From Umezawaea sp042738955 (lineage in GTDB: Bacteria > Actinomycetota > Actinomycetes > Mycobacteriales > Pseudonocardiaceae), in NCBI RefSeq assembly GCF_042738955.1, contig NZ_JBHYHC010000026.1, positions 25,587-89,586 on the forward strand: a stretch of 64,000 bases of DNA, read 5' to 3'. Below the pieces are notes generated by a model. It saw nothing but the letters and a program-made list of their open reading frames with translations. It ran no database searches and had not been told where the DNA came from. Numbering within the stretch: position 1 is the stretch's first letter; every line of letters starts with the position of its first letter. The translations under genes were made by a program, and so were the position numbers. Below are positions 45,261 through 53,100 of the stretch, piece after piece.

Positions 45261-45283
45261 CTAGATTGACAGTCATCGATTCA
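45261..45283. promoter_or_regulatory. Putative ArsR operator, duplicated at 63765
   Basis: CTAGAT, eight bases, ATCGATTCA, within the divergent promoter of the ArsR gene and the 76-aa gene. TTGACA (45266-45271) overlaps it. The same two blocks with the same spacing occur at 63765-63787. A second dyad, CTTGGAT with ATCCAAG, lies at 45294-45318. Confidence 0.65.
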
Positions 45284-45341
45284 GGCTGGTTGACTTGGAT
45301 TGGTGAATGTCGATCCAAGGCAGCCGGGAGAGGACGTTCTG

Positions 45342-45572
45342 GTGGCACACATGGCTGGTAGGCCTCCCGTGCGGATCATGGTGCTCGCCCGGCTGATCAC
45401 GCTGCTGAACTGGGCTTCCGACCACCGCGTCGAGTGGGGAAGCCTGGTCGCGGCGGTCTGGATCGTGCTGGTGCGCGTCTACGGCGAGCCGTGGTGGGTC
45501 GCGGCGTTGTGCGGGGCGCTGTTCGGCGTCGTCGCGGTGCTGTGCCTGCCCGCGACTGGCGACCGGCGCTGA
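45342..45572 (+). CDS. Small membrane protein divergent from ArsR
   Basis: 76 aa from the GTG at 45342, preceded by GGGAGAGG; the GTG at 45303 would lie in an inverted repeat. One or two membrane helices are visible (WGSLVAAVWIVLVRVYG and WWVAALCGALFGVVAVLCLPA). It is a small integral membrane protein of unknown role. Being divergent from the ArsR gene, it is probably under the same metalloid control. It converges on the ArsO-like gene with four bases between stops. Confidence 0.55.
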   Translation: MAHMAGRPPVRIMVLARLITLLNWASDHRVEWGSLVAAVWIVLVRVYGEPWWVAALCGALFGVVAVLCLPATGDRR

Positions 45573-45576
45573 CGGC

Positions 45577-46602
45577 TCAGCTCAGGTCTGCCGCGATCTC
45601 CGTGACGGCCGCCTTCGCCGTGCGGCCCACGCCGATCAACGTCGCCGACGCCGCGCCGGTCCAGTTGCCGTAGCCGAGCAGGTGCAACCGAGGCTCACCG
45701 ACAGCACGGGTGCCGGTGGTGGGGATGAGGCCGTCGGGCGCTCGAAGTCCCAGCGGTGACAAGTGACCGAGCGCGGGGCGGAAGCCGGTGCACCAGATCA
45801 CCGTGTCGGCGGGTTCGCGCGTCCCGTCCGACCACACCACGTCCTGGCCGTCGAAGCGGTCGAACACCGGCCGCGCCGTCAGCAGGCCCGCGTCCCGCGC
45901 GAGGCGCACGGGCGGGACGGCCACGATGTCGCCGAGGTGGCCGATGCCGCCGGGCTTGGTGGTCGCGATGTCGAACAGGGCCTTGCCGTCGATCTCGTCG
46001 GGCAGGTAGCGCGGTGGACGGGCGGTGCACCACGTCAGGTCGACGTGCTCGGCGAGGTCGGCGGCGATCTGGGCTCCGGAATTGCCGCCGCCGACGACCA
46101 CGACCCGTTGTCCGGCGAACTGCTCCGGCCCGCGGTACTCGACGGTGTGCAGCTGGCGGCCGGTGAACGTGCCGGGGATCGTCGGGATGAACGGGCGCCA
46201 CCACGTCCCGGTCGCGCTGATGACCGCGCCCGCGGTCCAGTCGCCGAGATCGGTTTCGACGCGCAGGCCGTCCGGATCCCGACGTACCGACCGCACCCGG
46301 ACAGGCCGGTGGATCGGCAGTTCGTAGCGCTTCTCGTACGCCGTCAGGTACTCCACCACGTGCTGAGCGGGCGGGTAGCCCTCGCGGAACGCGGGCATTG
46401 GCCAACCAGGCAGCGAGCTGTGCCGGGCCGGGGAGAACAGGCGCAGCGAGTTCCAGCCGTGCGGCCACGCGCCGCCGGGCTCGGTCCGAGCGTCGAGGAT
46501 GACGAAGTCCAGCTTCGCCCGCCGCAGGTAGTACCCGGCCGCCAGGCCCGCTTGGCCGCCGCCGATCACCACGACCTGGGTCACCACTGCCTCCGACGTC
46601 AT
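45577..46602 (-). CDS. arsO: ArsO-like flavin-binding monooxygenase
   Basis: 341 aa from the ATG at 46602. FAD motif VVVIGGGQAGLAAGYYLRRAKL; PGGAWPHGWNSLRLFSPARHSSLPG; NAD(P) motif RVVVVGGGNSGAQIAADLAE; end VIWCTGFRPAL. This matches the ArsO flavoprotein monooxygenases of arsenic operons and related small flavin monooxygenases. It is the last gene of the long - strand operon and overlaps the CopD-like gene by four bases. It may oxidise a thiol, an arsenical or a metal-bound product. Confidence 0.75.
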   Translation of the reverse strand: MTSEAVVTQVVVIGGGQAGLAAGYYLRRAKLDFVILDARTEPGGAWPHGWNSLRLFSPARHSSLPGWPMPAFREGYPPAQHVVEYLTAYEKRYELPIHRPVRVRSVRRDPDGLRVETDLGDWTAGAVISATGTWWRPFIPTIPGTFTGRQLHTVEYRGPEQFAGQRVVVVGGGNSGAQIAADLAEHVDLTWCTARPPRYLPDEIDGKALFDIATTKPGGIGHLGDIVAVPPVRLARDAGLLTARPVFDRFDGQDVVWSDGTREPADTVIWCTGFRPALGHLSPLGLRAPDGLIPTTGTRAVGEPRLHLLGYGNWTGAASATLIGVGRTAKAAVTEIAADLS

Positions 46603-47603
46603 CCGAGCACCGGGCTTCGAGCGAGGATCGCGGCGAACCCGAAGGCCAGCCCCATGACCGACAGCTCCAACGCTACCCAGGCGACCAGCGCGGTCCGGTG
46701 CCGCTCCCGGATCGCGGGCAGCAGCCGGAACCGGATGTGCGCGCCGAGCAGGCCGACGGCCACCAGACAGGTCGCCTTGCACAGCAGGACCAGGCCGTAC
46801 TGGGTCGTGACCAGGGCCTCGTACCTGGTCACGCCTGGTGTCACCACGAGGTGCAACCCCGCAGAGGCCATGCCGGTGACGGCCGTGAGGAACACGCAGA
46901 CCGTGGCGAGGCTCGAGAACCTCGGCAGTGCGTCGGCGAGGAGGTCGCGGCGTTTCCCGAGCAGGACCACCACGGCGAAGAGGCCACCGGTCCACGCCGT
47001 CGCCGCGAGCACGTGGAGCTCCAGGCAGAGCACACCGATCGCGAGAAGGGCCGTCGGCGCTTCGAACGAGTGGCCGCTGGGAGGCAACGGGAGCAGCGTC
47101 AACGCCGCCACGATGACGGGCACGGCAGGTGGCACCCGTCCGGGGAGCCGGTAGCCGACTGCGGCGACCACGAGGTTCACCACCGCTCCCCCGGCGACCA
47201 GCGACAGCGCGGTTCCGGTGCGGAAATCGCCGACGTAGCCGACGACCAGGGCGAGGTCGATCGGGTGTCCCACGTGGACGGTCGCGACCTCCAGCACCAG
47301 ACAGGTGAGCGCGGCCGACGCCCAGACCGCGGAGGACAGCACCGCGAAACGCCTGCCGCTCGGGGAACCGGCCGAAAGAAAAGGAAGCAGCGCCAACCCG
47401 AGCGTGATCAACGCAGCGATCGTGATCGCCATCCGAGCCAGTGGCAAGCCGACCACGACCGCCGTCGAAGCCTCCACCAAACCGGGAGTCGAGGTCGCGG
47501 CCGCCATCGCGCACCCGATGAGGACACCGGACACGCCACCCGTCACCAGCAGCGCGGTGAGCGGCACTCCCGGTGTCCGCGTGGGCAGGCGGGTCACCGT
47601 CAT
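46599..47603 (-). CDS. CopD-domain copper-associated membrane protein
   Basis: 334 aa with eight or more membrane helices. The segment LLAIGVLCLELHVLAATAWTGGLFAVVVLLG carries the His residues (ELHVLAATAWTGG) typical of CopD domains, and VFLTAVTGMASAGLHLVV follows. CopD proteins are linked to copper uptake or homeostasis. It overlaps both neighbours by four bases, downstream of CopA. The start is an ATG shared with the upstream stop. Confidence 0.75.
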   Translation of the reverse strand: MTVTRLPTRTPGVPLTALLVTGGVSGVLIGCAMAAATSTPGLVEASTAVVVGLPLARMAITIAALITLGLALLPFLSAGSPSGRRFAVLSSAVWASAALTCLVLEVATVHVGHPIDLALVVGYVGDFRTGTALSLVAGGAVVNLVVAAVGYRLPGRVPPAVPVIVAALTLLPLPPSGHSFEAPTALLAIGVLCLELHVLAATAWTGGLFAVVVLLGKRRDLLADALPRFSSLATVCVFLTAVTGMASAGLHLVVTPGVTRYEALVTTQYGLVLLCKATCLVAVGLLGAHIRFRLLPAIRERHRTALVAWVALELSVMGLAFGFAAILARSPVLG

Positions 47604-48538
47604 GGACGCCGGGCAACGCGGTGCACGGTCACGCCGTCGAGGTAGTCGGCCCGGTACGGGCGCTGGTCGACAGTCGGGTCCGTGGTGAACAGCTCTAACC
47701 GGAGCCGTTCACCGCGGTGTGGCGTTCCGTTGGCGTCGAGCGCGTAGGAGAGCACGAACGACGGGTCGGTGAGGGCGCTGAGGCCGACGATCCGGTCGGC
47801 CTGATCGGAGCCGGAGCCGGGGTCGACGAGGTGGGAGGGGATCGCGGAGAAGCCGAGGCGGTTCTTGAAGCCGAACAGGCCGGGCTTGGCGAGGTGGCCG
47901 TAGAGGTTGGGGTCGCTGCCGAGGCTCACCCAGGCGAAGCCCCGTTGCCGGGCGACTTCGACGACCTCCAGGTAGAGGACCTTGGCGAGGCTGGCCTGGC
48001 GCTGGTCGGGCACGGTGGTGGAGAAGCGGGCGCGCACCTCGTCACGGGTGCGCGACTGCTGGTTGAGGCTGGCGCCGACGAGGTCGTCGCCGTCGCGGAT
48101 GCAGACGGCGAAGTAGTCGTCGGCTTCGGCCAGCAGCATGTCGCGGTTCTGCGAGGCGATGGCCAGGCCGTGTGCCATCCGCGCGATCCCGGCCTCGTAC
48201 AACGGGAGGAAGGCGTCGAGCAGCGCCGAGTCGACCTGCTCGACCTTGACCGACAGCCCGCTCTCGACGGTTCGTCGCCGGGCCGTGCGGAGGTTCTGCC
48301 GGTCCTTTCCGGACAGCCGTGCGATGAACTCCTCTTCGCTCGCGGCGCTCGCCGCGCGCCAGGTGAGGACCTGGGGCTTGGGGAAGAACCCTGCCGCCAC
48401 CAGGTCCGGCCACCAGTCCACCGGCGGGTCCTGCACCCGCACCACGTCCACGTCGAACCGGTGGGGGCGCCAAGCGCCCGCCAGCGCCTCGTCCACGTCG
48501 ACGACGGCCATGGGCACGCCGAGCGCCATCGTCCTCAT
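47600..48538 (-). CDS. GNAT/FemAB-like acyltransferase
   Basis: 312 aa. Two GNAT-like halves; DRQNLRTARRRTVESGLSVKVEQ and LYEAGIARMAHG resemble the BioF2/FemAB-like acetyltransferase fold (GNAT_6), which transfers acyl or aminoacyl groups. FAWVSLGSDPNLYGHLAKPGLFGFKNRLGF lies at the end of the fold. It follows CopA by seven bases. A second member of the same broad family is encoded at 59472-60590. Substrate unknown; possible peptide acylation. Confidence 0.65.
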   Translation of the reverse strand: MRTMALGVPMAVVDVDEALAGAWRPHRFDVDVVRVQDPPVDWWPDLVAAGFFPKPQVLTWRAASAASEEEFIARLSGKDRQNLRTARRRTVESGLSVKVEQVDSALLDAFLPLYEAGIARMAHGLAIASQNRDMLLAEADDYFAVCIRDGDDLVGASLNQQSRTRDEVRARFSTTVPDQRQASLAKVLYLEVVEVARQRGFAWVSLGSDPNLYGHLAKPGLFGFKNRLGFSAIPSHLVDPGSGSDQADRIVGLSALTDPSFVLSYALDANGTPHRGERLRLELFTTDPTVDQRPYRADYLDGVTVHRVARRP

Positions 48539-48545
48539 GGTCGGC

Positions 48546-50876
48546 TCAGCCGACTGCGGTGAGCGTGGCGGGGCTGGTCCGGTCCTCCGGCTCGACCGGT
48601 GCGACGACTCGGGTGTCCGCCCGGAACGTGCGCAGCCGCAGGCTGTTCGAGAGCACGAAGACGCTCGACAGAGCCATTGCCGCGCCCGCGATCATCGGGT
48701 TCAGCAGACCGGCCGCGGCGAACGGCACGGCCGCGATGTTGTAGGCGAACGCCCAGAACAGGTTGCCCCTGATGGTGCCCAGGGTGCGGCGGGACAGCCG
48801 GACGGCGTCCGCGGCGCTGCGCAGGTCGCCGCGCACCAGCGTGATGTCACTGGCCTCGATGGCGGCGTCGGTGCCCGTGCCCATCGCGATGCCCAGATCG
48901 GCTTGGGCGAGCGCGGCGGCGTCGTTGACGCCGTCGCCGACCATGGCCACGGTCCTGCCCTGTTCCTGGAGCTTGCGGACCACGTCGACCTTGTCGGCGG
49001 GCAGGACCTCGGCTTCGACGTCGGTGATGCCGACCTGCGCCGCGATGGTGCGGGCGGCACGCGAGTTGTCGCCGGTCAGCAGCACCGGGTGCAGTCCGAG
49101 CTTCCGCAGCTGTGCCACGGCTTCCGCGCTCGTGGGTTTGGTGGTGTCGGCGACGGTCAGCACGCCGCGCACCCGCCCGTCCCAGCCGACCAGCACCGGG
49201 GTCTGACCGCGTTCCTGGGCCTCCTCCAGCGACCGGGTCAGCTCGGGCGGGGTGGTGAGCTGCTCTCCCAGCCAGTTCGCCCGTCCGATCACCGTCGCGC
49301 GGCCGTCGACCACACCGCGAACACCCAGGCCCGCGGTGCCCTCGAAGTCGGTGACGGGCGGCAGCGTGCCGAAGCGCTCCTTGGCGGCGGTGGCGATGGC
49401 CTTGGCGATCGGGTGCTCGGAGGCGTCCTCCAGCGCACCGGCGAGCCGCAGGACCTCGTCGTTGTCCTCGCCTTCGGCGGAGACGACGTCGACCAGGCGC
49501 ATCAGGCCGGTGGTGACGGTGCCGGTCTTGTCCAGCACGACGGTGTCGACGCGCTTGGTGGACTCCAGCACCTCGGGTCCGCGGATCAGGATGCCGAGTT
49601 GCGCGCCACGGCCGGTGCCGACCAGCAGTGCCGTCGGGGTGGCGAGACCGAGGGAGCACGGACAGGCGACCACGAGGACCGAGACGGCGGCGGTGAGCGA
49701 GGCGGCCATGTCGGCGCCGTTGCCCAGCCAGAACCCGAACGCGGCCACCGCGATGGCGATGACGACCGGCACGAAGATCGCCGCGACCCGGTCGGCCAGG
49801 CGCTGGACGGACGCCTTGCCCGCCTGGGCTTGGCTGACCAGTTGCGCGATCCGGGCGAGCTGGGTGTCCGAGCTGACGCGCTCGGCGCGAACCACGAGGC
49901 GGCCGTTGGCGTTCACCGTGGCACCGGTGACCTGGTCGCCAGGACCGACCTCGACCGGGACGCTCTCCCCGGTGAGCATCGAGGCGTCGACGGCGGAGCC
50001 GCCCTCGGTGACGACGCCGTCGGTGGCGATCTTCTCGCCGGGCCGGACGACGAATAGCTCCCCCACCTTGAGCTGCTTGACGGGGATGGTGACCTCGACC
50101 CCCGCGCGGAGCACGGTGACGTCCTTGGCCCCGAGTTCGAGCAATGCCCGCACCGCGGCGCCCGCTCGGCGCTTGGAGCGGTGTTCGGCGTAGCGGCCGG
50201 CGAGGATGAACACGGTCAGGCTGGCGGCAACTTCGAGGTAGATGTGGTGCAGGCCCTGGCCGGACACCGGCAGCATCACGAACGGCATCCGCATACCGTT
50301 CGTGCCCGCGAAGCCGAAGAACAGCGTGTAGAGCGACCAGCCGAACGCGGCGATCACGCCCAGCGAGATCAGCGTGTCCATCGTGCCCGCGCCGTGCCGC
50401 AGGTTCTTCCAGGCCGCGATGTGGAACTGCGCCGCCCCCCACGTGGCAACCGGGGCGGCGAGCGTCAGCGACAGCCACTGCCAGTTGGTGAATTGGAGCG
50501 GCGGGATCATCGCCATGGCCACGATCGGAATCGTGAGCACGGTGCAGAGGAAAAGCTTGTGGCGCATGGCGGCCAGCGCGCTCTCCTCCGCGAGGTCGGC
50601 GCTGCTCGGTCCGTCCACAGCGGACTCGACGACTTCCTCGACGGGGAGCGCCGCGGTGTAGCCGATGCCTTCAACGACGGCGATCAGCTGTTCCACCGTG
50701 ACGGTCGGGTCGTGGGCGACGTGGGCCTGCTCCATCGCGAAGTTGACCTCGGCGCGCACGCCGTCCATGCGGTTGAGCTTGCGTTCGATGCGGGCCGAGC
50801 AGGACCCGCAGGTCATGCCGCCGATGTTGAGCGTGACCACTGCCTGCGGCGGTGCGGTCGCTACTGGTCCAGCCAT
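48546..50876 (-). CDS. copA: Copper-exporting P1B-type ATPase CopA
   Basis: 776 aa from the ATG at 50876 with GGGGAGGG upstream; a TTG at 50885 is in frame. An N-terminal HMA domain has GMTCGSC (CxxC 23-26). Motifs: TGES near residue 300, membrane ACPCSLGLATPTA near 405, DKTGT near 449, SEHPIAKA and GDGVND near 650. CPC in membrane helix 6 indicates Cu(I). It pumps Cu(I) out of the cytoplasm, fed by CopZ from the neighbouring gene. Confidence 0.95.
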   Translation of the reverse strand: MAGPVATAPPQAVVTLNIGGMTCGSCSARIERKLNRMDGVRAEVNFAMEQAHVAHDPTVTVEQLIAVVEGIGYTAALPVEEVVESAVDGPSSADLAEESALAAMRHKLFLCTVLTIPIVAMAMIPPLQFTNWQWLSLTLAAPVATWGAAQFHIAAWKNLRHGAGTMDTLISLGVIAAFGWSLYTLFFGFAGTNGMRMPFVMLPVSGQGLHHIYLEVAASLTVFILAGRYAEHRSKRRAGAAVRALLELGAKDVTVLRAGVEVTIPVKQLKVGELFVVRPGEKIATDGVVTEGGSAVDASMLTGESVPVEVGPGDQVTGATVNANGRLVVRAERVSSDTQLARIAQLVSQAQAGKASVQRLADRVAAIFVPVVIAIAVAAFGFWLGNGADMAASLTAAVSVLVVACPCSLGLATPTALLVGTGRGAQLGILIRGPEVLESTKRVDTVVLDKTGTVTTGLMRLVDVVSAEGEDNDEVLRLAGALEDASEHPIAKAIATAAKERFGTLPPVTDFEGTAGLGVRGVVDGRATVIGRANWLGEQLTTPPELTRSLEEAQERGQTPVLVGWDGRVRGVLTVADTTKPTSAEAVAQLRKLGLHPVLLTGDNSRAARTIAAQVGITDVEAEVLPADKVDVVRKLQEQGRTVAMVGDGVNDAAALAQADLGIAMGTGTDAAIEASDITLVRGDLRSAADAVRLSRRTLGTIRGNLFWAFAYNIAAVPFAAAGLLNPMIAGAAMALSSVFVLSNSLRLRTFRADTRVVAPVEPEDRTSPATLTAVG

Positions 50877-50905
50877 GTGCCCCAACCCTCCCCTGCGGAT
50901 TCCGG

Positions 50906-51004
50906 CTACCAGAGCACGGGTGCGTGCGTGCCCACGACGTAGGCGATGGAGAACGTCGCGACGATGATCGCCGCGAACCCCACGAGCTTCAGCCGAACGC
51001 TCAC
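50906..51004 (-). CDS. 32-aa single-helix membrane peptide between copZ and copA
   Basis: A GTG start at 51004 overlaps the copZ stop. The sequence is one hydrophobic helix (LVGFAAIIVATFSIAYVVG) flanked by basic residues at the N-terminus and ending HAPVLW. Such small membrane ORFs occur between copZ and copA in some actinobacteria. It may assist copper handover or CopA assembly. It is too short for most gene finders. Confidence 0.55.
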   Translation of the reverse strand: MSVRLKLVGFAAIIVATFSIAYVVGTHAPVLW

Positions 51005-51219
51005 GCCACGAGCCCGGCGTAGGTGTACTTGGTCTTCCCGACCGCGGCCTCGATCGCCTCGTCGGAGACGGGCTCCTCGGAGGTGATCCGCACGAGCCCG
51101 GCCGCCGGGTCGATCTGGATCTCGGACAGGCCGGGGACCTCGGTCTCGATGGCGGCGCGCACGCGCTTGGCGCACCCGCCGCAGGTCATGCCCTGGACCG
51201 AGTAGGTGACGGTGCTCAT
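51001..51219 (-). CDS. copZ: CopZ copper chaperone
   Basis: 72 aa heavy-metal-associated domain with GMTCGGC (Cys residues 12 and 15). It binds Cu(I) in the cytoplasm and hands it to CopA. Its start overlaps the aminotransferase stop (ATGA), linking the copper genes to the thiol-peptide operon. Confidence 0.92.
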   Translation of the reverse strand: MSTVTYSVQGMTCGGCAKRVRAAIETEVPGLSEIQIDPAAGLVRITSEEPVSDEAIEAAVGKTKYTYAGLVA

Positions 51220-52421
51220 CGGCTGGTCTCTTTCTCTGGGAGGAGGGTGGAGGCGAACGCGTGCATACGACGGAGTGCCCCGTCGATGGCGTCCGCTGAG
51301 ATGGCGTAGGACATCCGCACGTGGTCCGGTGCGCCGAAGTCGGCGCCGGGCATGACCGCGACCCGTGCGTCGTGGAGCAGGCGGGTGGCGAACGTCGCCG
51401 CGTCGCGGATGCCTTGGCGGCCGTACAGGCCGGTGACGTCAACGAGCACGAAGTACGCGCCGGTCGGCTCGACGGCCAGTCGGAGACCGGGGATCTCGGC
51501 GAGTCCCGCGCACATCTGCCGCCGTCGGCGGTCGAGGTCTGCCTTGCGCCGAGCCAGTTCCCCGACGGGTTCGGGGTCCAGCACGGCGAGCGCGGCGTGC
51601 TGGGAGATCGTGGACGGTGCCGAGGTCGTGTGCCCTTGCACCGCGGCCATGGCGGCGATCACCGGTTTCGGTCCCGCGGCGAAGCCGACCCTCCACCCCG
51701 TCATGGCGAACGTCTTCGAGAAACCGCCGATCGTGATGGTCCGCGCCCGGACGGCCTCGCCCAGGGACGCGGTGCTGGTGAACTCCGTGCCGGGGTACAC
51801 CAGGTCCCCGTAGATCTCGTCGCTCACGACGACGAGCCCCGACGCCGTCGCGACCTCCACGAGCGCGCTCAGCTCGTGGCGGTCGTAGGTGACGCCCGTG
51901 GGATTCGACGGGCTGTTGAGCAGCAACACCCTGGTACGACCAGTGATCCGCTCAGCCACCAGCGCGGGGGTCAGCTTGAATCCGGTCGCGGTGCCGGTCT
52001 CGATCACGACCGGCACCCCGCCCGCGAGGGTGACCATGTGCGGGAAGCTGACCCAGTACGGCGCCTGGACCAGCACCTCGTCGCCGGGTTCCAGGAGCAC
52101 GGCGAAGGCGTTGGCCAAGGCCTGCTTGGCGCCGTTGGTGACGACGACCTGGTCCGCGGTGTGCGGGCTGCCCCACGTGTCGGTCAGGCGGGTGGCGATG
52201 GCCTGCCGCAGGGCGGGGATCCCGGCGACGGGGGTGTAGCGGGTGTGCCCCTCGTCGATGGCCCGGTGGCCGCCGCGGCACGCCTCGTCGGGGGTCGGGA
52301 AGTCCACCTCGCCGCCGGTGAGGTTGACGACGTCGACCCCCTCGGCGGCGAGCTGCTTGACGTGCGCGTCCAGCGCGGCGGTGCTCGACGGTGGCAGGAG
52401 CACCGCGCGGTGGTTCAGCAT
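51216..52421 (-). CDS. PLP-dependent class I aminotransferase
   Basis: 401 aa from the ATG at 52421 with GGGGAC upstream; longer readings are out-of-frame. Fold type I: YTPVAGIPALRQAIA, NSPSNPTGVTYDRHEL, VSDEIYGDLVY, and the PLP lysine in TIGGFSKTFAMTGWRVGF. It is close to aspartate/aromatic aminotransferases. It would supply or alter an amino or keto acid in this operon, for example a precursor for the ATP-grasp ligases. The substrate is unknown. Confidence 0.85.
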   Translation of the reverse strand: MLNHRAVLLPPSSTAALDAHVKQLAAEGVDVVNLTGGEVDFPTPDEACRGGHRAIDEGHTRYTPVAGIPALRQAIATRLTDTWGSPHTADQVVVTNGAKQALANAFAVLLEPGDEVLVQAPYWVSFPHMVTLAGGVPVVIETGTATGFKLTPALVAERITGRTRVLLLNSPSNPTGVTYDRHELSALVEVATASGLVVVSDEIYGDLVYPGTEFTSTASLGEAVRARTITIGGFSKTFAMTGWRVGFAAGPKPVIAAMAAVQGHTTSAPSTISQHAALAVLDPEPVGELARRKADLDRRRRQMCAGLAEIPGLRLAVEPTGAYFVLVDVTGLYGRQGIRDAATFATRLLHDARVAVMPGADFGAPDHVRMSYAISADAIDGALRRMHAFASTLLPEKETSR

Positions 52422-52429
52422 GTCGTCCC

Positions 52430-52846
52430 CTACTTGGCGCTGAGCGTGTAGGACACCTCGGCCGGGGCCGCGGAACCGCGCGTCACCACGACCTTGACCG
52501 TCCAGTCGCCGCCCATGCCCAGGACGAGCTTCGAGTCGTACCCGTCCCCGTTGGGGGTCGCGTCCTGCTCGCCGCTCTTCATGTTCATCGACGGCATCTC
52601 GGGCAGCACCTTCACCGTGGCGTCCTTGACCACGGCGCCGGAGGAGTCCTTGACCGTGATGTGCCCGGACGCCGACTGGCCGCCCCTGATCGGGCAGGGC
52701 GTGTAGGCGAGCGCGACCGTGAGCCCTCCGCTGTCCTTGCTCTCGGTGCACGTCTTGCCGGTGCCGTCCGCTCCCGCCTGCCGCTCGGCGCATCCCGCTA
52801 CCGCGCCCAGCAGCAGCACGAGCGCCGCCCATCGCACCCTGGTCAT
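52430..52846 (-). CDS. FixH/YtkA-like lipoprotein, probable copper handling
   Basis: 138 aa. Lipoprotein signal LVLLLGAVAGC with lipobox AVAGC, then a single immunoglobulin-like domain. The Met-rich loop PEMPSMNMKSGEQ and GDWTVKVVV are typical of YtkA/FixH-like domains, where Met residues can bind copper. Cys residues at KTCTES and YTPCPI may form a disulfide. It is anchored outside the membrane, between the Cys-repeat peptide and the aminotransferase. Confidence 0.75.
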   Translation of the reverse strand: MTRVRWAALVLLLGAVAGCAERQAGADGTGKTCTESKDSGGLTVALAYTPCPIRGGQSASGHITVKDSSGAVVKDATVKVLPEMPSMNMKSGEQDATPNGDGYDSKLVLGMGGDWTVKVVVTRGSAAPAEVSYTLSAK

Positions 52847-52878
52847 CGAAGTCTCCCCACAGGTTCTCGTTCGTTCGA

Positions 52879-53100
52879 CTAGCTGCAGCAGGAGCTCTTG
52901 GCCTTCGGAGCCGCCTCGGCGTCCGCGGTGGCCGCGGGCTTCGGGCCGCAGCAGGACGACACCTTCGGCGCGGCGGCCGCCTCCTCGACCTTCGCCTCGG
53001 GCTTCGGGCCGCAGCAGGAGCTCTTGGCCGCCGGGGCGGGCGCGGGCTCCGTGCCGAGGGCTGAGGCGAAGAGGCCGCTGACGTTGGTGTCGCTAGACAT
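52879..53100 (-). CDS. Cys-repeat peptide C (three SSCC units)
   Basis: 73 aa. The start overlaps the stop of the ABC exporter gene by eight bases. A leader-like N-terminus (MSSDTNVSGLFASALGTEP) is followed by an Ala/Pro/Glu-rich spacer and SSCCGPKP twice, then SSCCS at the end. No enzymatic domain. The repeat architecture resembles a precursor peptide with several identical core or metal-binding units. Modification, cleavage or metal binding is not shown by sequence. It is adjacent to the exporter and to a copper-type lipoprotein. Confidence 0.75.
   Translation of the reverse strand: MSSDTNVSGLFASALGTEPAPAPAAKSSCCGPKPEAKVEEAAAAPKVSSCCGPKPAATADAEAAPKAKSSCCS

Noticed and set aside
52422..52832. 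Upstream extension of the aminotransferase frame
   Set aside because: It overlaps the FixH/YtkA-like lipoprotein gene in another frame; the aminotransferase fold begins at the Met at 52421 with a ribosome site.
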